From assembly GCA_964017185.1 (NCBI GenBank), contig OZ024877.1, forward strand, positions 754,501 to 818,500: DNA of 64,000 nt, in the 5' to 3' direction. The notes beneath the pieces were generated by a model. That model ran no database searches and had not been told where the DNA came from. It was given only the letters and a program-made list of their open reading frames with translations. A program made the position numbers and the translations under genes. Below are positions 21,901 through 37,000 of the stretch, one piece after another (within the stretch, counting starts at the first letter, position 1; the number at the start of each line of letters is the position of its first letter). This DNA is from Rugalucina vietnamica. Taxonomy: Eukaryota; Mollusca; Bivalvia; Lucinida; Lucinidae.

Positions 21901-22036
21901 GTCACATGACCATAATGATATGTATCACATGTTGCTGTCTTATTGCACCATATTGTCAGATCACATGACTTTGAAAGAGATCACATGACTGAGGTCACAT
22001 GACTCAGAAACAGATCACATGACAGGTATCACATGG
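21901..22036. repeat. CACATGAC array at the ITFG1 3' end
   Basis: The motif TCACATGA(C) occurs at 21901, 21961, 21981, 21995 and 22015, with a variant (TCACATGG) at 22029 that overlaps the ITFG1 stop codon. On the sense strand of the gene it reads GTCATGTGA. As DNA it is an M-box type E-box; as RNA it is a repeated AUGUGA-containing sequence at the start of the 3' UTR. Confidence 0.75.
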
Positions 22037-22088
22037 CATCAAAATGGAAACGTTGAGCTTCTTGTCTCTTCTCTTTCTTATCCTCTAC
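22029..22088 (-). CDS. ITFG1 exon 17 and stop
   Basis: Encodes VEDKKEKRQEAQRFHFDAM and TGA. The terminal dozen residues are near-identical to vertebrate ITFG1 (KRQEAHRFHFDAM), which makes the gene assignment secure. Acceptor 'tctttttgcag'. Confidence 0.96.
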   Translation of the reverse strand, partial: VEDKKEKRQEAQRFHFDAM

Positions 22089-25000
22089 CTGCAAAAAGAA
22101 CAATAAATTTTTGCTCCAATTATAAATAAAACACAATCATTGCTTTGACCTCCGTTAGTACAGGGCAGTCGCCCTATTCCACACATCTAAGCAGCATGTG
22201 TATTTTTGCCATTTCATCAAGCTACATTCTTGTTTTACGCAGAGAAAGGATGCCAAAAATAGCTTTAGCAACTTAAATATTTCGGCTGATTTCATAGATC
22301 TACTGACAACTGAAGAACGTCAAGAACTGCCCTGGCTTTCCCCCACCACTAGACAGTCAACGTCTAAGAAGCAGAATTGATTAGCTAAGTAGAAATGCCT
22401 AGCTTAACATCTATCTCCAGTAAGCCAAACTCAAATAAAGTTATTTATCTCATAAAATGTATCTACATGTATAGACCAGACTGTCCCTCAAGGATTTCCT
22501 ACCTTATCTCTCCAGTGTAGTATAGCTATTATTCCTGCTATAAAGCCACATGTCCCTAACAGGGCAGCACCAGTAAGTAACATCAGACGACTTGGTGTTA
22601 CGAATAATTTGTTGATCCAGCTGTAAAATATAGACAGAACACTATATCATTATACCATTATTCCTGCTATAAAGCCACAAGTTCCTAACAAGGCAACACC
22701 TGTTAATAACATCAGACGACTTGGTGTTACAAACAGTTTATTTATTTATTTATTTATTTTCTTTTTTATTCAGTTTTACGTCCCTTTCAAGCTTTTTCAC
22801 TCATATCGAGACGAATCAATCGGTAGGTGGGGCGAAAACCGGAGTACCCGGGGAAAAACCACCTGACACACCCGCAAGCAGAACATGGCTTGTCTCACAT
22901 ATGAATTCGTGCCCCGTGCGAGGCGCGAACCCACATCGGTGAGATGATCGAATGATCAAGAGCACTGAAGTCAGCGACCTTAACCACTCGGCCACGGGGG
23001 CCGCCAAACAGTTTATTAATCCAACTGTAAAATATAGTTAAAATTATTGCCATAAATTGCCATGAAACATCATTTCTGATAAAAAGTCTAGATGCTTCGA
23101 GAGTTCTGCCCTAAAGAGTTTGAAAAGGTGGGCAAATATTTGCCCTTTATTTCATGCTGTGGTTTTACTAGGTTCTAGCTCGAAGCAATATGTACCGGAG
23201 ACGCAACTACAATACCATTATCGGAAAAATTACCTGTGCGTTGTCGAGTCAAAATCCAGGTAAATGAAGCAATGATTCAGATAATAATCGGTCGCTATAA
23301 GAAAAAAAAATTGATAAGCCCGTTTATTGCAACATTTTCCTTCGTTTTTACATCGTCAGACGATTATGGAAAATCGAAATAAACATACGAATTGCATCGC
23401 AGTCATTTTTTTTTTTTTTGCTACAATTTGATACCAAACACGATAGCCTTGCTAAAAAATGTGGGTGGCGAGTGGTAAGAAACCGCTGCGCTAACTCTCG
23501 CGTTTATACCTCAATTTACTTATACATTAATTCAGTTTGATTACTTCAAACATGTATGGGTTTCATTTCTTCTCTTGGCAAACATTATAATAATTATTAT
23601 TATAAAGATTAAGCAGACAAAATGCGACACAATGTACATCATTCATGTTTTGATTGAGTGTTTTTTCCACCGGTGCGTAACGCTTTGAAGTTCTAGTTGG
23701 TCTTAATTGGGAATTAACATCGCAGCAACGACGATCATTTAAATGCCACAAATTAATTCACTTAATTACTTTAAATAGTCAGTTAATCCTAGAAAACTCA
23801 CTTTAATCATGATGAATCAGAAAGGCCAAAATAAACAAATGTACAAAAGTACATGTAGTCGCGTACGCATTTCATTTTGTGTCATAATGTCGTACGGAAA
23901 TGATGATTTTCTTGAGTGGGACCGTGAAACATTGTAGTGTTTTCCATAGCCCTTTTTCTCAGCGTCATGCCCTTTTTCTGAATCTAAATTCTGTGCCCTT
24001 TGTTTTGGTAAAAAGTTTGTCAAAATCGGACACAAAACTTTGGAAGTTACAAGACTTTTTGTTTCTGTTTTGCAGAAACGAATTTGGCAAAATTTATGAT
24101 CACATGACTTCCACAGTTGTTGATTGCTTTAATCCCTTGTTTATTGTCACTTAACTGCTGTGGCAAACGTTGATAATTACACAATGACAAGTACCCACCA
24201 AATGAGCTGTTAATCAGAAAAGGTGTGAAAATTGAATAAAAATGTATCTCTTATAATTTCCATATCATAATGTATACAAGTACTGAAAATCTAAAAAATA
24301 TCACGACCTTTGTGGCACTGGGACAGCATGTTATTTTCGACTTTCTCATTTGAAACATACTTACTTATGTGGGAAAATATCTGTACTTTATGATAAAAGT
24401 GTGAAATTAAGCGCATGTGTCATGTTTCGAATGCTTTACCCGACGCAATTTGGCTATGTAAAAATAATGAAAAAAGGCGATTTTCCGCCATTTTGCCTAC
24501 TTTTAGCTCATTATTACAGGCAACCTGCGCAGTATGCCGATAAATCAAATAGTTTCCAAACTTATACAACATACAAGCTTCAAATATTTGAGAGTATCAA
24601 AAACTTAAGACGCTTCGTTTAGCCGAAGTTCGTTGCACAAATGGAGCATGAAATCCGACCTTTCCGCCATTTTGGAAAAACAGTCATATGGACCGCGAAG
24701 TAGTCCTTCATCATTGACCAAAAATTACACTAGATAATGCATTGAGTATTCCTTTAAAAGCAAATCGTCCATACAATAAACACTTTTTCTTTTATTTCTC
24801 ATAAAAATAATAAGTTTTTACGCTAAAAATAATCAGACTCCATGTGATAAAATTCAACAAGATTTAGCTTAACTGTTCGTATACAAATGGCGGAATCAAA
24901 TGAACTCTCACCCAAATCTCGTATCGTCCGCAAATTGGCAATCACGTGACCTACATTCTTCTCCGGTGATCTTCCTTCGAGGTTCTAGTAACTGATAAAT

Positions 25001-28000
25001 CTCGTCCTATAGTTATGTGGTGTTGTGGTGAAGATACTTGAGCCGTCCCGTGAGAAAACCAACAATGTGCATAGGCGAAAACAAAGACGCAGATCAGCTT
25101 CGCGGTTACCGCCTTTGTTTTCGCTACTCGGATAGTACAATTCCTCTTCTTCTTAAATCCGAAATTTCAAGCTTCTAGCTCTTTTCTGTGACTGTACAGT
25201 CCAGTTTGTGTCAGACCTGGTCGGAAACCACATTGTTGGTTTTCCCACGAGGCGGCTCACTTGTGAAGGTGTGGTCATGGGTTCAATCCTCCCCAACTGG
25301 GGATGTGGTGTTAGTGACCTTATTGCAGACATACACAAAGACTCATCAGGAAAATATGTCTGTCTAATGTATACCCCCTTAAATACCACTTTTATCTGGT
25401 AAAACTGGGGTGTACCTGTTTTTCTTTCAAAACATAGATTGTGGGGGCTCGTTAGAACTGCCTAGTTCTAACGTGTGTTAGAACGGCCTAGTTCTAACAT
25501 GTACCCACAATCAATGTTTTTATCAATAATATAAAAAAAAATGTTTCAAATGAAATTTTCAATTTTGTTACAGCTAAAATTGTTTGTATATTGCATGGGC
25601 TTGTTTTCGTAATGTGATTTAGCTGAGGAGCTAAACTACTCACCTTCTAGGAGAATCAGGAGGGTTTGGTATAATTACTAACTGTGAGTTGGGAATGACT
25701 GATGACCACTCTCTCTGACGTGGGTTCTGAAAATGAAAGATATGTTACAAAAAGAAATCTATCAATGGATTGCTTGTATTGTTGATCCAAGTCAACATTA
25801 TCTGTCATGTTACAGAGAGAAATTTTTTCATGTCACGAAGAGAAATCTCACCATTGACATGTCAATGACCAATGTTGTCAAAGAAACCATCATGGCCGAT
25901 ACAAACTTTTACTAAGCCTAACCAATATAATATTGAACCAATATCTCATATCAGTTATGGCCAATTTCGTCTGGCCATGCTGTTAGAGCATTTGTATCAC
26001 ACAAGGAGACCAGGTGTTCTGAAGATCTGAATTTCTTGTCATAATCTCCACAAAGACACCTTGATTAATTTATCTGCAGATTTGATAGCAGTTTCAAACT
26101 AAATGACCTTTAGAACAGCATGCTTTAATGAAATTTTTATCAAACCATGTGGAATTTTCGCCATGTAGATACTAAAAAGAAAACATCTTGAACTGGTACT
26201 CTCGTCCAAGATGGCTTTCATACATTGGTTAAAATGATAATCAAAAGTGCTTACTATAAGAGCCGCCTCGTTGGAAAACCAACAATGTGGTTTCCGAACA
26301 GGTCCGACACAAACCGGCCTGTACAAGCACAGAAAAGAGCTAGAAGCTTGAAATTTCGGATTTAAGTAGAAGAGGAATTGTACTATCCGAGTAGCGAAAA
26401 CAAAGGCGCTGATCAGCTTCGCGGTTACCGCGAAGCTGATCTGTGTCTTTGTTTTCGCCTATGCAGATTGTTGGTTTTCCCACGAGGCGGCTCATAAATC
26501 ATCTCCTAGAGCTTTCGTTACATTCTATCAATACTCTGCAATAAGTGACAGTTCTTAACACAATTTAAAACAGACATAACATCCAATAAAAGTACATGTA
26601 CTGTGACAACTTACAATTGAGTTCCTAGGAATGCCAACCTCCAGTTTATCAATAAAGTTGGGTGTCTGTCCCAGTCCAAACACACTGTATGGTAACTGTA
26701 GGGGGAGGTAGGCTGACTGGGACAACTGCGTGACTACAAACAAGCACAAAGAGTATATGAGTATTATTGCTAAGTATTGAAAATATTTTCTATTCAACAC
26801 TATGGGGCCTGCATGTATTCCTGCATGCATGCACGCATCTGTGTTGTGTCGGAGTGTCAGCTAAGAGGCAAGGAATGTGAACTATCTAGTGTGGTGATAC
26901 TACGCTGAGTGACCAATAATTTCCCCAATTTTATTTGTGTGAGTGTTTAGTTTACATCAGTAATAGCCAGGTCAAAGTACTAGCTCCCTTGGTCTTTACA
27001 CTTGAGGCATAACGAATTTCTTAGCCTCGTCAGTTGGTCCATGCCAGTTGTATGTCCATTTCAATTTTATTTATGTACTCGGTGCTGTAAAAGGTTTAAA
27101 CCATCAAATCCTTGTCTATTTCACAAATGATGAATTTGTAAGATTTTTCTCTTTCCCACCCAGTGTCTAGGCTGGAATTTTAAATTTACATGTAATTGTA
27201 TTAATTCCTGCGCCTTCTATTCATACTTGTTATAACTATTAGACATTGAGATATGATGTGGTAACAATATTCACATCACAAAAACATTTCCGTGAAATGT
27301 ATACCCCCTTGAACCCCACTTTTATATAGCAAAACTGGGGTATGCAGGGGTATACTTATTTTTGCTCCAAAACATAGATTGTGGGTACTTGTTAGAACCG
27401 CCTCGACGAGGCGGTTCTACCGAGGCGGTTCTAACGTGTATCCACAATCTATGTTTTGAGCAAAAATAAGAAAACTATAAAAATTTCTCAACTGAAAATT
27501 TTCAATTTTTAAAGCTAAAAAAAAATCCTGTTTATTGCATGGGCAAGTTTTCATAATGATCCTGTCGAGAGATCATTGACATCACACTGAATGTCAATAT
27601 AAAGCCAATCAAATGGTGAAAATGCAGCAGCAGACCTTTTTTTTTTAATGTTAAAAAGCATATTATCTGACACAAAACTTCCGCTGTGCCATACCTGAAC
27701 CATGCTGTGGATTGCCATTGAGATCTGTTGTCTGGTATCTTATGACAGGCCCTGGCTGATTTACACCATACGGCTGAGATAGAAGGAAAACATTTAAATT
27801 TTGCAAGTTCAGATTTTTATAGTTATAATTTCTAAAAATTTTCTATTTTTTTTCAGAATTATTCACATGAACTTTAATTTTTGAGAGGGTATACATTATT
27901 CTTTGAAGCTTACAATTTTGTAATCTTTATTGGCTTGAACTTGGAATTCACAAGAAAGAATTTTAAAAGGATAGTTATTCTAATTTGTTTATCATTAAGG

Positions 28001-31000
28001 CCTTGTTTCCATGGACAATTTTTCTTTGACAAAATCGGAAAAATATACTCGTGTAAATTCAATTCTGTGGCAATATCTGTGACAAAGGTGAGCAAGCTAA
28101 GTAATACAGTTAATTTTTGCTGTGTGTGAATGCAAACTCCTTGCCAAAGTTTCTGTGACAAATAATCTTTGTCAGAGAAAAATTGTCCATGAAAACAAGG
28201 CTTTAGTGGAGCAACTTGATTCAGTTTTCCCTTAAAATCGGACTCCTGGTACAGCTAATCAGTACCTATTTTACTACACAGTACAATCACAGTGCTTTCT
28301 GCACCCCAAATTTAGCCATCTTTTTGGGGTGCACAGTTTCATCCATTTCAAAAAATTAAAGGCTGTTTAATACTTACCTCTACATTTCCTGGGCAGTCAT
28401 AGAAACATAGTCCACTAACAACTGAAATCATACCAAAACGTGCCTAAAACACTGTGGAAACAAGAATCTGAGGTCAAAAGCAAAGTATGATGCTGTTCCC
28501 TGGAGTTGCGCACCTAGGCATTGTTTGACTGTTTAGATTAGAAGAGAAGCCCAGTCTCAATAAAACATATTTATAATCCTCTTTTTGCATGAACATCTAA
28601 TACATACAATTACCAGAAAAAAAAAATATTGAAAAGATTTCTTGGAATTTCAACTTAAGTAAAGATGTCACCATGTTTATCTCCGACGTCAAAGGTCACA
28701 CATGGAGTTGCGCACATGATTTGTTTGACATCAGCAGAGGGCTTTCCTTCAGAAATATTGTATTTGAACAGATAGATGGGGACGTTTGACATGTTTCTAG
28801 TTGACTGACCAGAAAAAAAATGGATAGAGCAGCCCCTTGAATAAATAATTAGGACAATGCAATATACTAAGTAAACAAAATGAATATGTAAACTTTCTCT
28901 GTCTGTTCTGTTCAATCTATGATATTTTACATTTTTGGATTATATAATGAAGTTTATTGACAAAATGTTACTAACAAACGATTGTGGACTTTCACGGATT
29001 AGTTCTGAGACACGAAACTATGTCATGCACAAGTCCATGTGCCGCGCAACTCCAGGAGACTTAACTGCAATCTTTAAAGTTAGATTATGGCTTAACAGCC
29101 CAGTCAACAATTTTAAGTCAGGTCTGGATGGAAATACTGCTTCCTGGTTATTAATCTGTACTTCAGGAGGCTTAAGGTGTCTTGCTCAAGGACACTACCA
29201 CGAGTAGGTATCAAACCCAGAACCTCTCACTCCACAGTCCTGTACTCTAAGTCACCACACTCTTCTATACAAGTAAAAGTTAAGCATTTGCTAAAATAGA
29301 TATATATCAAGGCATGCATAGTCTGTTCTCATAAGAAACAGTGCCGATGTGTTCTATCAATAAGGCTCTGAAGCTTAAATCTTTATAAAAGCATGCAAAA
29401 TCAAATTTCAAAAGCGCATGAAATAATTTACCTGCCATCAGGGAGTCAGTCACAAGGTGAATATTACTTTGTTCTGTATTGTTCTTTTATTTTGTTTTGC
29501 ATCTAAACATAGTATACACAAGTTGTGGTTAGCTTCATTATTTTTTTACATTAAGTAGGTCATTAAATAAGTCATGTCTTGCTGTGTGGTGACCACTTAG
29601 TTGATCTTATTTATAGTACAATCCCTGTACTTCTTTAATTGTCAAGCCTTATACCATATTCTGAATGTGTCAGAACCATGTTAGAAAGTCAGATGACATG
29701 TTTTCCCAATTGAAATTATGATAGAGAGTCCAGTTACCTTTAACTTTGATAAAGCAAGCATCATCCACAAACTTGTGTTCAAACACATGCATCCTTGGCT
29801 GTCCATCTTTTGATAAGCTAGTTAGCATAATATCTAGGATACCCTAAACAGAATTCAACACAGCATATTTAATAGCAGAAAATACAATGCAAAGTATTAA
29901 ATGACATTCATTTTGTTTTTCTGTGATGCTAACACTAACATACTAGGAAGCTTATATTTTAACTTACTGAATCAATTCTTGTTATAATCTTATTAATACA
30001 ATTCACATATTATCGAGGCATTTCAAAAGTATTTTTACAAAGGAATTGCCCTTTATGTAGTTTTATGGCACCTTAATTATAAGTACATATACTGTAAGCT
30101 TTTCTCTACATGGTGCTCTTACAGAGAAGCATTTAGTCTTCTGAAAAATTGATAAGGTGCTGCTAAAATATACTCATTGCTTCAATGTAAATTAATCGAA
30201 AATCTCATTCTTACATCATCAGTGAGGTCAAAGAAGGCAGGCAGTAGAGCTTTATCCTCTGAGTTATCAATCCAAAGGTCCCAGTTGACGACAAAGTTGC
30301 AACTAAATCCCCCACAGCCCCCTCCACATGCTTTGTTCTCTAGTAGGACAGCTCGCTTGGTACTCCTGTCAAAATAAGAAGAAGATTAGTAAGAGAGCTT
30401 TGGACTAAAGATTAGTAAGAGAGCTTTGCACTATGTCTTGTCTTGTAATAGATTCTGCCAATGAAGGCCAATGAAGGCACATGCTGATTAGACAGAGATC
30501 CCAGTTTGCCACAAAGAAAGTTATGACTAAAATCCTCCACAGTGTCAACTGCAAGCTTTATTCTCCAAGAGGATAAGTCACATTGCTTTATCCTATATTA
30601 TCTATCCATAAGTACAAATTGAATTTAATGTTAAGACTTAATCCTCAACAGTTCCCTCCCCTTCATAAACATTTAAACTCATTTTACAAATGCAATCTCT
30701 TCGTACAAATACAAAATTACCTGATGTTCAGTTTGTAAACTCATTATAAAAATGTAAACTCATCATATATATGGTAATGCAAGTTCAACATACAAATGTA
30801 AACTCTTCTTACCCTAAACTATTCCCTAGCACAGCAATAAGATCTGGGTAACCATCTAGATTAAAATCTCCCACTCTGAGAGTGATAGGTATCTCCATGA
30901 AGCCAAGACTTGTCTTGTCAGAGTGTGGCACAAACCCCCAGGTCACACTGGCAGACTCGAACCCCACAGGCAGCTCTATCCACTGTAAGAAAGGCATATT

Positions 31001-34000
31001 GTATAAATTCTTTAAAGAACCTCTGGACAAAAATTGTTTGGGAAATTGGCCATGCTATACTTTTATTAAGACACATCATGAGAAAACTGGATCTTTGCAT
31101 TTGTGAAAAAAATATAGACATCAAACAGCTGATCAGTTCCTTTGTTTTTGCTTCGAAAAACAATCTCTCTTTTTCCCTAAATCAAAATTTATAACTTCTA
31201 GCCATCTGAAAATACATAGTTCAACTTTATAACACTTTATACAATAATTTGTAGTGAAAGAGCTAGCAATACTCACTCTTTGCATTAAACTCAAGACAAC
31301 AAAATCCTTACAAAGCTGAATTATTTTACTTTCAAGTCACACCTTTCCCTACAGCAGATTAAAGTTTGACAATAGATCTTTTATTGCCTGACTCACCTTG
31401 TCATGACTGTATACCAAGATCAAACTCTTCTCACATTGATCATCTAGACAGGCTGGTACAACTATATCTACCTGCTGATCAGCATCTGAAAAAATGTCCA
31501 TAATAATAACCATATTCATTAGAGAATGTTTCAATAAGTGCACACCCACATCTTTTCCAAACAAGTCAACCTGTGTATTTAAATACTGAAAATCTGGAAA
31601 TGTTTGTGAAAACTTAATATGCTCTAATATTCGCATATTCATTGCCTTGCAAAAATAAAGTTCTCCCTAACCAGAGGACCAATGGTCCTATAAACGCTCA
31701 CCTGAGATCTGGGATATGTGACTTAAGTTGACCTTGCCATAAAATGGGTCAAGGTCATCCCATGGTCATGATTTATATAAATTTTATAAAGCTCTATTGC
31801 CTGATGCTTCATGCCAAGTTTCAAAATCATAGGCCTTCTGATTCTGGAGAAAAAGATTTTAAAGGTTTTTGCTATTTATAGCCATGGCAGCCATCTTGGT
31901 CATGTGCCCTTGACCTTTTATATAAATTTTCATTCCCTCTTCCTAACAATGCTCCACTTAAAAGTTTGGCTTTTATTGGTATAGCGCTTTCAGAGAAGTA
32001 GATGTTTGAATATTATGGTCATATAAATGTATATAGCCCCAGGGCAGGGGCAGACAACCGCCTGGGGTCAAATTTTTTCCATAAACATAAATTTTCTGTC
32101 CATTTGCACACTCCCAGCAAGTTTCCTCCATTTAATTCCATTTTACTATTTTTTCCCATTCGAAGGCATTATTGAACTAAGTTGACCTTGCCGTAAAATA
32201 GGTCAAGGTCATCCCAGGGTCATGATTTATACAAATTTTGTAGAGCTCTATTGTCTGCTGCTTCATGCCAAGTTTCAAAATCATAGGCCTTCTGGTTCTG
32301 GAGAAGAAGATTTTCAAAGGTTTTTGCTATTTATAGCCATGGTGGCCATCTTGGTCATGTGACCTTTTTCATTTATACAAACTTTCATTCCCTCTTTTTA
32401 AGGATGCTCCACATAAAGTTTGGCTTTGATTGGCAAAGCGGTTTCAGAGAAGAAGATGTTTGAATATTATGGTCATATACATGTATATAGCCCCGGGGCA
32501 GGGGCAGACAACCCCCTGGGCCCAAAATATTTTCATAAACATAAATTTTCTGTCCATTTGCTCATTCCTAGCAAGTTTTCTGCCATTAAATGAAATTTTC
32601 CTATTTTTTCCATTCAAATGCATGGGTGACCTAAGTTGACCTTGCTGTAAAAAAGGTCAAGGTCATCCCATGGTCATGATTTATGTGAACTTTGTGGAGC
32701 TCCATTGCCTGATGCTTCACACCAAGTTTCAAAATCATTGGCCTTCTGGTTCTGGAGAAGAAGATTTTTAAAGTTTTTTTTTCTATTTATAGCCATGGTG
32801 GCCATCTTGGTCATGTGACCTTAACCATTTAAATAAACTTTTTTTCCCCTTTCCCAAGGATGCTACATATGAAGTTTGGCTTTGATTGGCCAAGCGGTTT
32901 CAGGGGAGAAGACGTTTCATTATTATGGAAATATACATGTATATAGCCCCGGGGCAGGGGCAGACAACCCCCCAGGGACTAAAATTTTCCATTAACATTA
33001 ATCTTCTGTCCAATTTGCCTATTCCCAGTACGTTTTACCCATTAAACAGCATTTTACCATTTTTTCCCATTCAAATGCATTGGCGACCCAAGTTGACCTT
33101 GCCGTAAAATAGGTCAAGGTCATCCTAGGGTCATGATTTATATAAACTATGATGGGCCCGCGTCCCCGATGCTACATACCAAATTTCGTGGAAATCGGCC
33201 CACTAGTTCTGGAGAAAAAGATTTTTAAAGGTTTTTGCTATTTATAGCCATGGCGGACATCTTGGTCATATGACCTGGACCATTTATATAAACTTTCGTT
33301 CCCCCTTCCTAAGGATGCTCCACATAAAGTTTGGCTTTGATTGGCCAAGCGGTTTCCTTCGGCTCAGGTGAGCTAATAATGAATTACAATAAGCTTTATA
33401 GACTGCATAGGCACTCATTCGCGAATTCATAGACTTGCTAATAATTGGGAAATCCAATAGTCAAGGGGCTAGAAATTTAAAAATTCGATCCGCACAACTT
33501 ACCCGCCAGAAAAGGTTTGACTGTATAGACGATAAGAACTATCCTTCTACAACATTTCTAGGCACGTCGTACGGTCAAATTGTGGTAGCAATTTTTTGGG
33601 AGCAAGCGTTTTATACAACCACCCCATTTTGTAACTGTTTTAGAAAACGTGCGACATAGGTTAAACGAATTTTATGTAACTGATCCTTAAACTCGTTCTT
33701 TACTGCTAAGAACTTGTTTGTACACCTATGCGACTACGGGGACATATGTTAACGTCTAGAAACACGTCCCTGTATTATTTATGCCACATCTATGCAGTCC
33801 TAATTACCCCACCCATCCAGTTATGCACACAAATACGAAAACATGTATTTTACCCGGGGGGCAATTTGATCTGCCTTGCAACCCCTAGGACAATTTTTAT
33901 GGGAGCCAAATCATTCATTAGGGCCCCCGAAATGAAAGAAATTTTGTCCCCCACGATAAACGTGTTTACAATATGCAAAAATGGATGATTTCCAATGTCA

Positions 34001-37000
34001 ACCGTCAACGGGATTCTTGACCATGGGGGTCTACATACAAAATTGATCAGATATACGCTGTTACTTATTCTAAACCATTGAACTTGGTCTCATGGAAAAG
34101 CTTAGACATAGTCCTTTCATCTTATGGTAAGAAATGCATGTTATCTAATTTGCATATTCATGAATTTTAATGAAAACATTAAAAATGACAGTAAAATCGT
34201 GAAAAAATCCAGAAATAGACTTCTTTCAGGTCCAAACTATCACTGTGACACTTTGTTATTGAACCAGTAATATCATATGACAAATTTATTGATGTCATGC
34301 GCCTAAATGAAAACGATCTTATTTACATATTCATGAATATTAGTAGAAATGTCTAAAATAGAGAAAAAATGAGGAAAAAACTATAGACATTGCAAAGGTT
34401 AAGATGGGTAATAAGACCTGTCTTGCATGCCTAAAACAAATTCTCATCGCTGCCAGAATGGCCAGGGCAATTAACTTAATGTCATAAAATATTGTCCACA
34501 ACACTGAACACATTTGCATGATATAAAATTACATAGTTTCCACACCCACCCCTAGTGTGATTATAAAGAATAGGGTGGACTCACAAAAATACACATATAC
34601 CAAAAATAGTATGCTCTAGAATACTATAATTGCTCTGATAGTGATGCATGGACCTAGCAATTAAACCTTAAAACCTATTATTCAAATCCTTGGGTTTGAT
34701 TATTCGTGAAAATTAATAAAGCACACAAGAAATCGAAGAAGAATATTGATAAAAAATGGAGTATACATACCAAATCACTTGTACCAGAGCTGTTAACAAA
34801 CCAAAAATGTAAGAGATGTATCAAATGAATGCTATGGCAATGTACTATGACTCTAAAGTCTGACATAAGCATGATCTGCATTACAATTTCATGAATTTCG
34901 ATGAAAACATCATAAATAGGAGTGAAAAAGTGGAAAAATTGAATGGGTAAATCTACAAAATTACTTGCATCTCGGCAACCAAAAATCCTTACATGCTAAA
35001 ATGGCATCAAATGGTTGCTTGTACAATCATTTATTTGAATTCTTTGTTTTATGAATATTAACAAACCCTTTCGAATTTAGATGAAAATTACGGACAAAAT
35101 ATGGCGGTATACATAGAAATTCAAATATATCATGTATACTGATAGCCCTATAGAGCTATAATTGGTATCAAATGATTGCTAGGACAATGTTCGATCACCA
35201 TATACATCTAATATATAAATCATCAGTGATTTTAAATGTGTGGGCATTAATGATATCTTTATAAACACGAGAAAAATAAACAAAAAGGAAGGGGTATACC
35301 AGGTCCATTTTTCAGCTGCCAATTTCCTTTGAGCGCTGAAAATGGTACCAAAAGAATGCAATGATAATGCACTATTACAATTGAGTCTGATAGCCAAACC
35401 ATAAGTTTTTGTTTTGTTTTTGTTGTGTTTTTTTTTTATTTTGTAAATGCACATAAAATTTCGAAAATTTGTAGTATTAGCAGAAAATTGAAGCATGTGC
35501 GCCAACAAAATTTATTGAATCTTGGTTGCCAGCACGCATTCCCTGTATACCTCAATACATGGCAATAAAAGGTTGTCCTAGCTATGAATTGATGCTATTT
35601 TGATTTCTCTACAGCTATTGAACGTCGAGATATAAGCCTTTTTGTTGGTATACCTCCTTTGAGTTTCGTTGATTTTCACTTATTTATATAGATCTCATTA
35701 TTATCCATACAAAAGAAATAGCTTATAATTTATATATCAGATTATCAGATTATAGTTATAGAATATTGTCCTAGCAATCACTTGGTTCGACCTATAACTC
35801 ACGTCTATCAGTAGCGAAGATACATGTGCTTTTCAATCCTTAAGAGCAACGTATTCATGAGCGTTATACACCTTCTCCGTTGCTACTATGATCAGTTTAA
35901 GTCGAAAGTACTTTGTGATCTTTTATCAAAAGATGGTTAATACATGTTTATGAGATTAGTTAGTTACGCTAGTTACATCAGTGTTGTAATGTTTATATTA
36001 TTTGATATTATTGCACTGTCTTCGCCATTATGTTACTGTCATATGCATGTGTACATGTATATATTTTGTATATACGTTGTATCCTCATGGGCTTTATTGC
36101 CTACTGGATTCTTGAATAAAATCTTGTGATCTTGTAATCTGTATACCACCTTAGTTTTCCGTAATTTTCGTCTTCAAAGTTGATTAGATAGGTTTTGTTA
36201 ATATTAATGAAACAAAGGAATGACTTATATTTTGTAGTACAGGATGGTATAAGTTGTCCTAGCAATCAATTTTCAGCATGTTAGGGCTTTTGGTTGCCGA
36301 AGTCATTTTGTAGGTTTGCCCGTTAAATTGTTCCACCTCTTCATTCATATTTATGAATATTTCATTTAAATTCATGAAATTGTAACTCAGATCATGCTAA
36401 TATCAGATTTTAGGGTCAAAATACATTGGCATAGCTTCATTTGATACTTCTTTCAGCATCCTGGGTTTGTAAACAGCTCTGGTACACGTGATTTTGTAGT
36501 ATACCTCCTATTTTTCATTTTTTTTTCTCCATTTCCTTATGTGTTTCATTAATTCTCATGAATAAGCAAATTCAACGATTTGAATAATAGGTATTTAGGT
36601 TAAATTGCTCGGTCCATGCATTCCTATGAGACCAATTATAGTATTCAAGAGCATGCTATTGTTGGTATATGACTATTTTTGTAGATACACCCTATTCTTT
36701 AGAATCACACTGCACTAGGGATGGGTGTTGGAACTATGAAAGTTTATATCATGCTAGTACGCAAATGTGTAAATTGTTGATAATATTTTATGGCTTCAAG
36801 GTGGGCCCTCTGACCACACTGGCAGCTATGAGAATCGATTTCAGGGATGCAAAATCTTGTAACCCATCCAAAACCTTGCAATGACCATAGTTTTGCCTTT
36901 TTTTTTTTAGATTTTCCACATTGTTATTGATATTCATGAATATGCAGATGAGATAATTTTCATCTAGGCCCGTGATATCAATAAATTTGTCATTTGGTTT

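Noticed and set aside
22816..23007. tRNA gene (tRNA-Ser-like)
   Set aside because: Box A and B are present, but they head a SINE with a 3' body, an ATAA tail and a target duplication. The cloverleaf is not intact.
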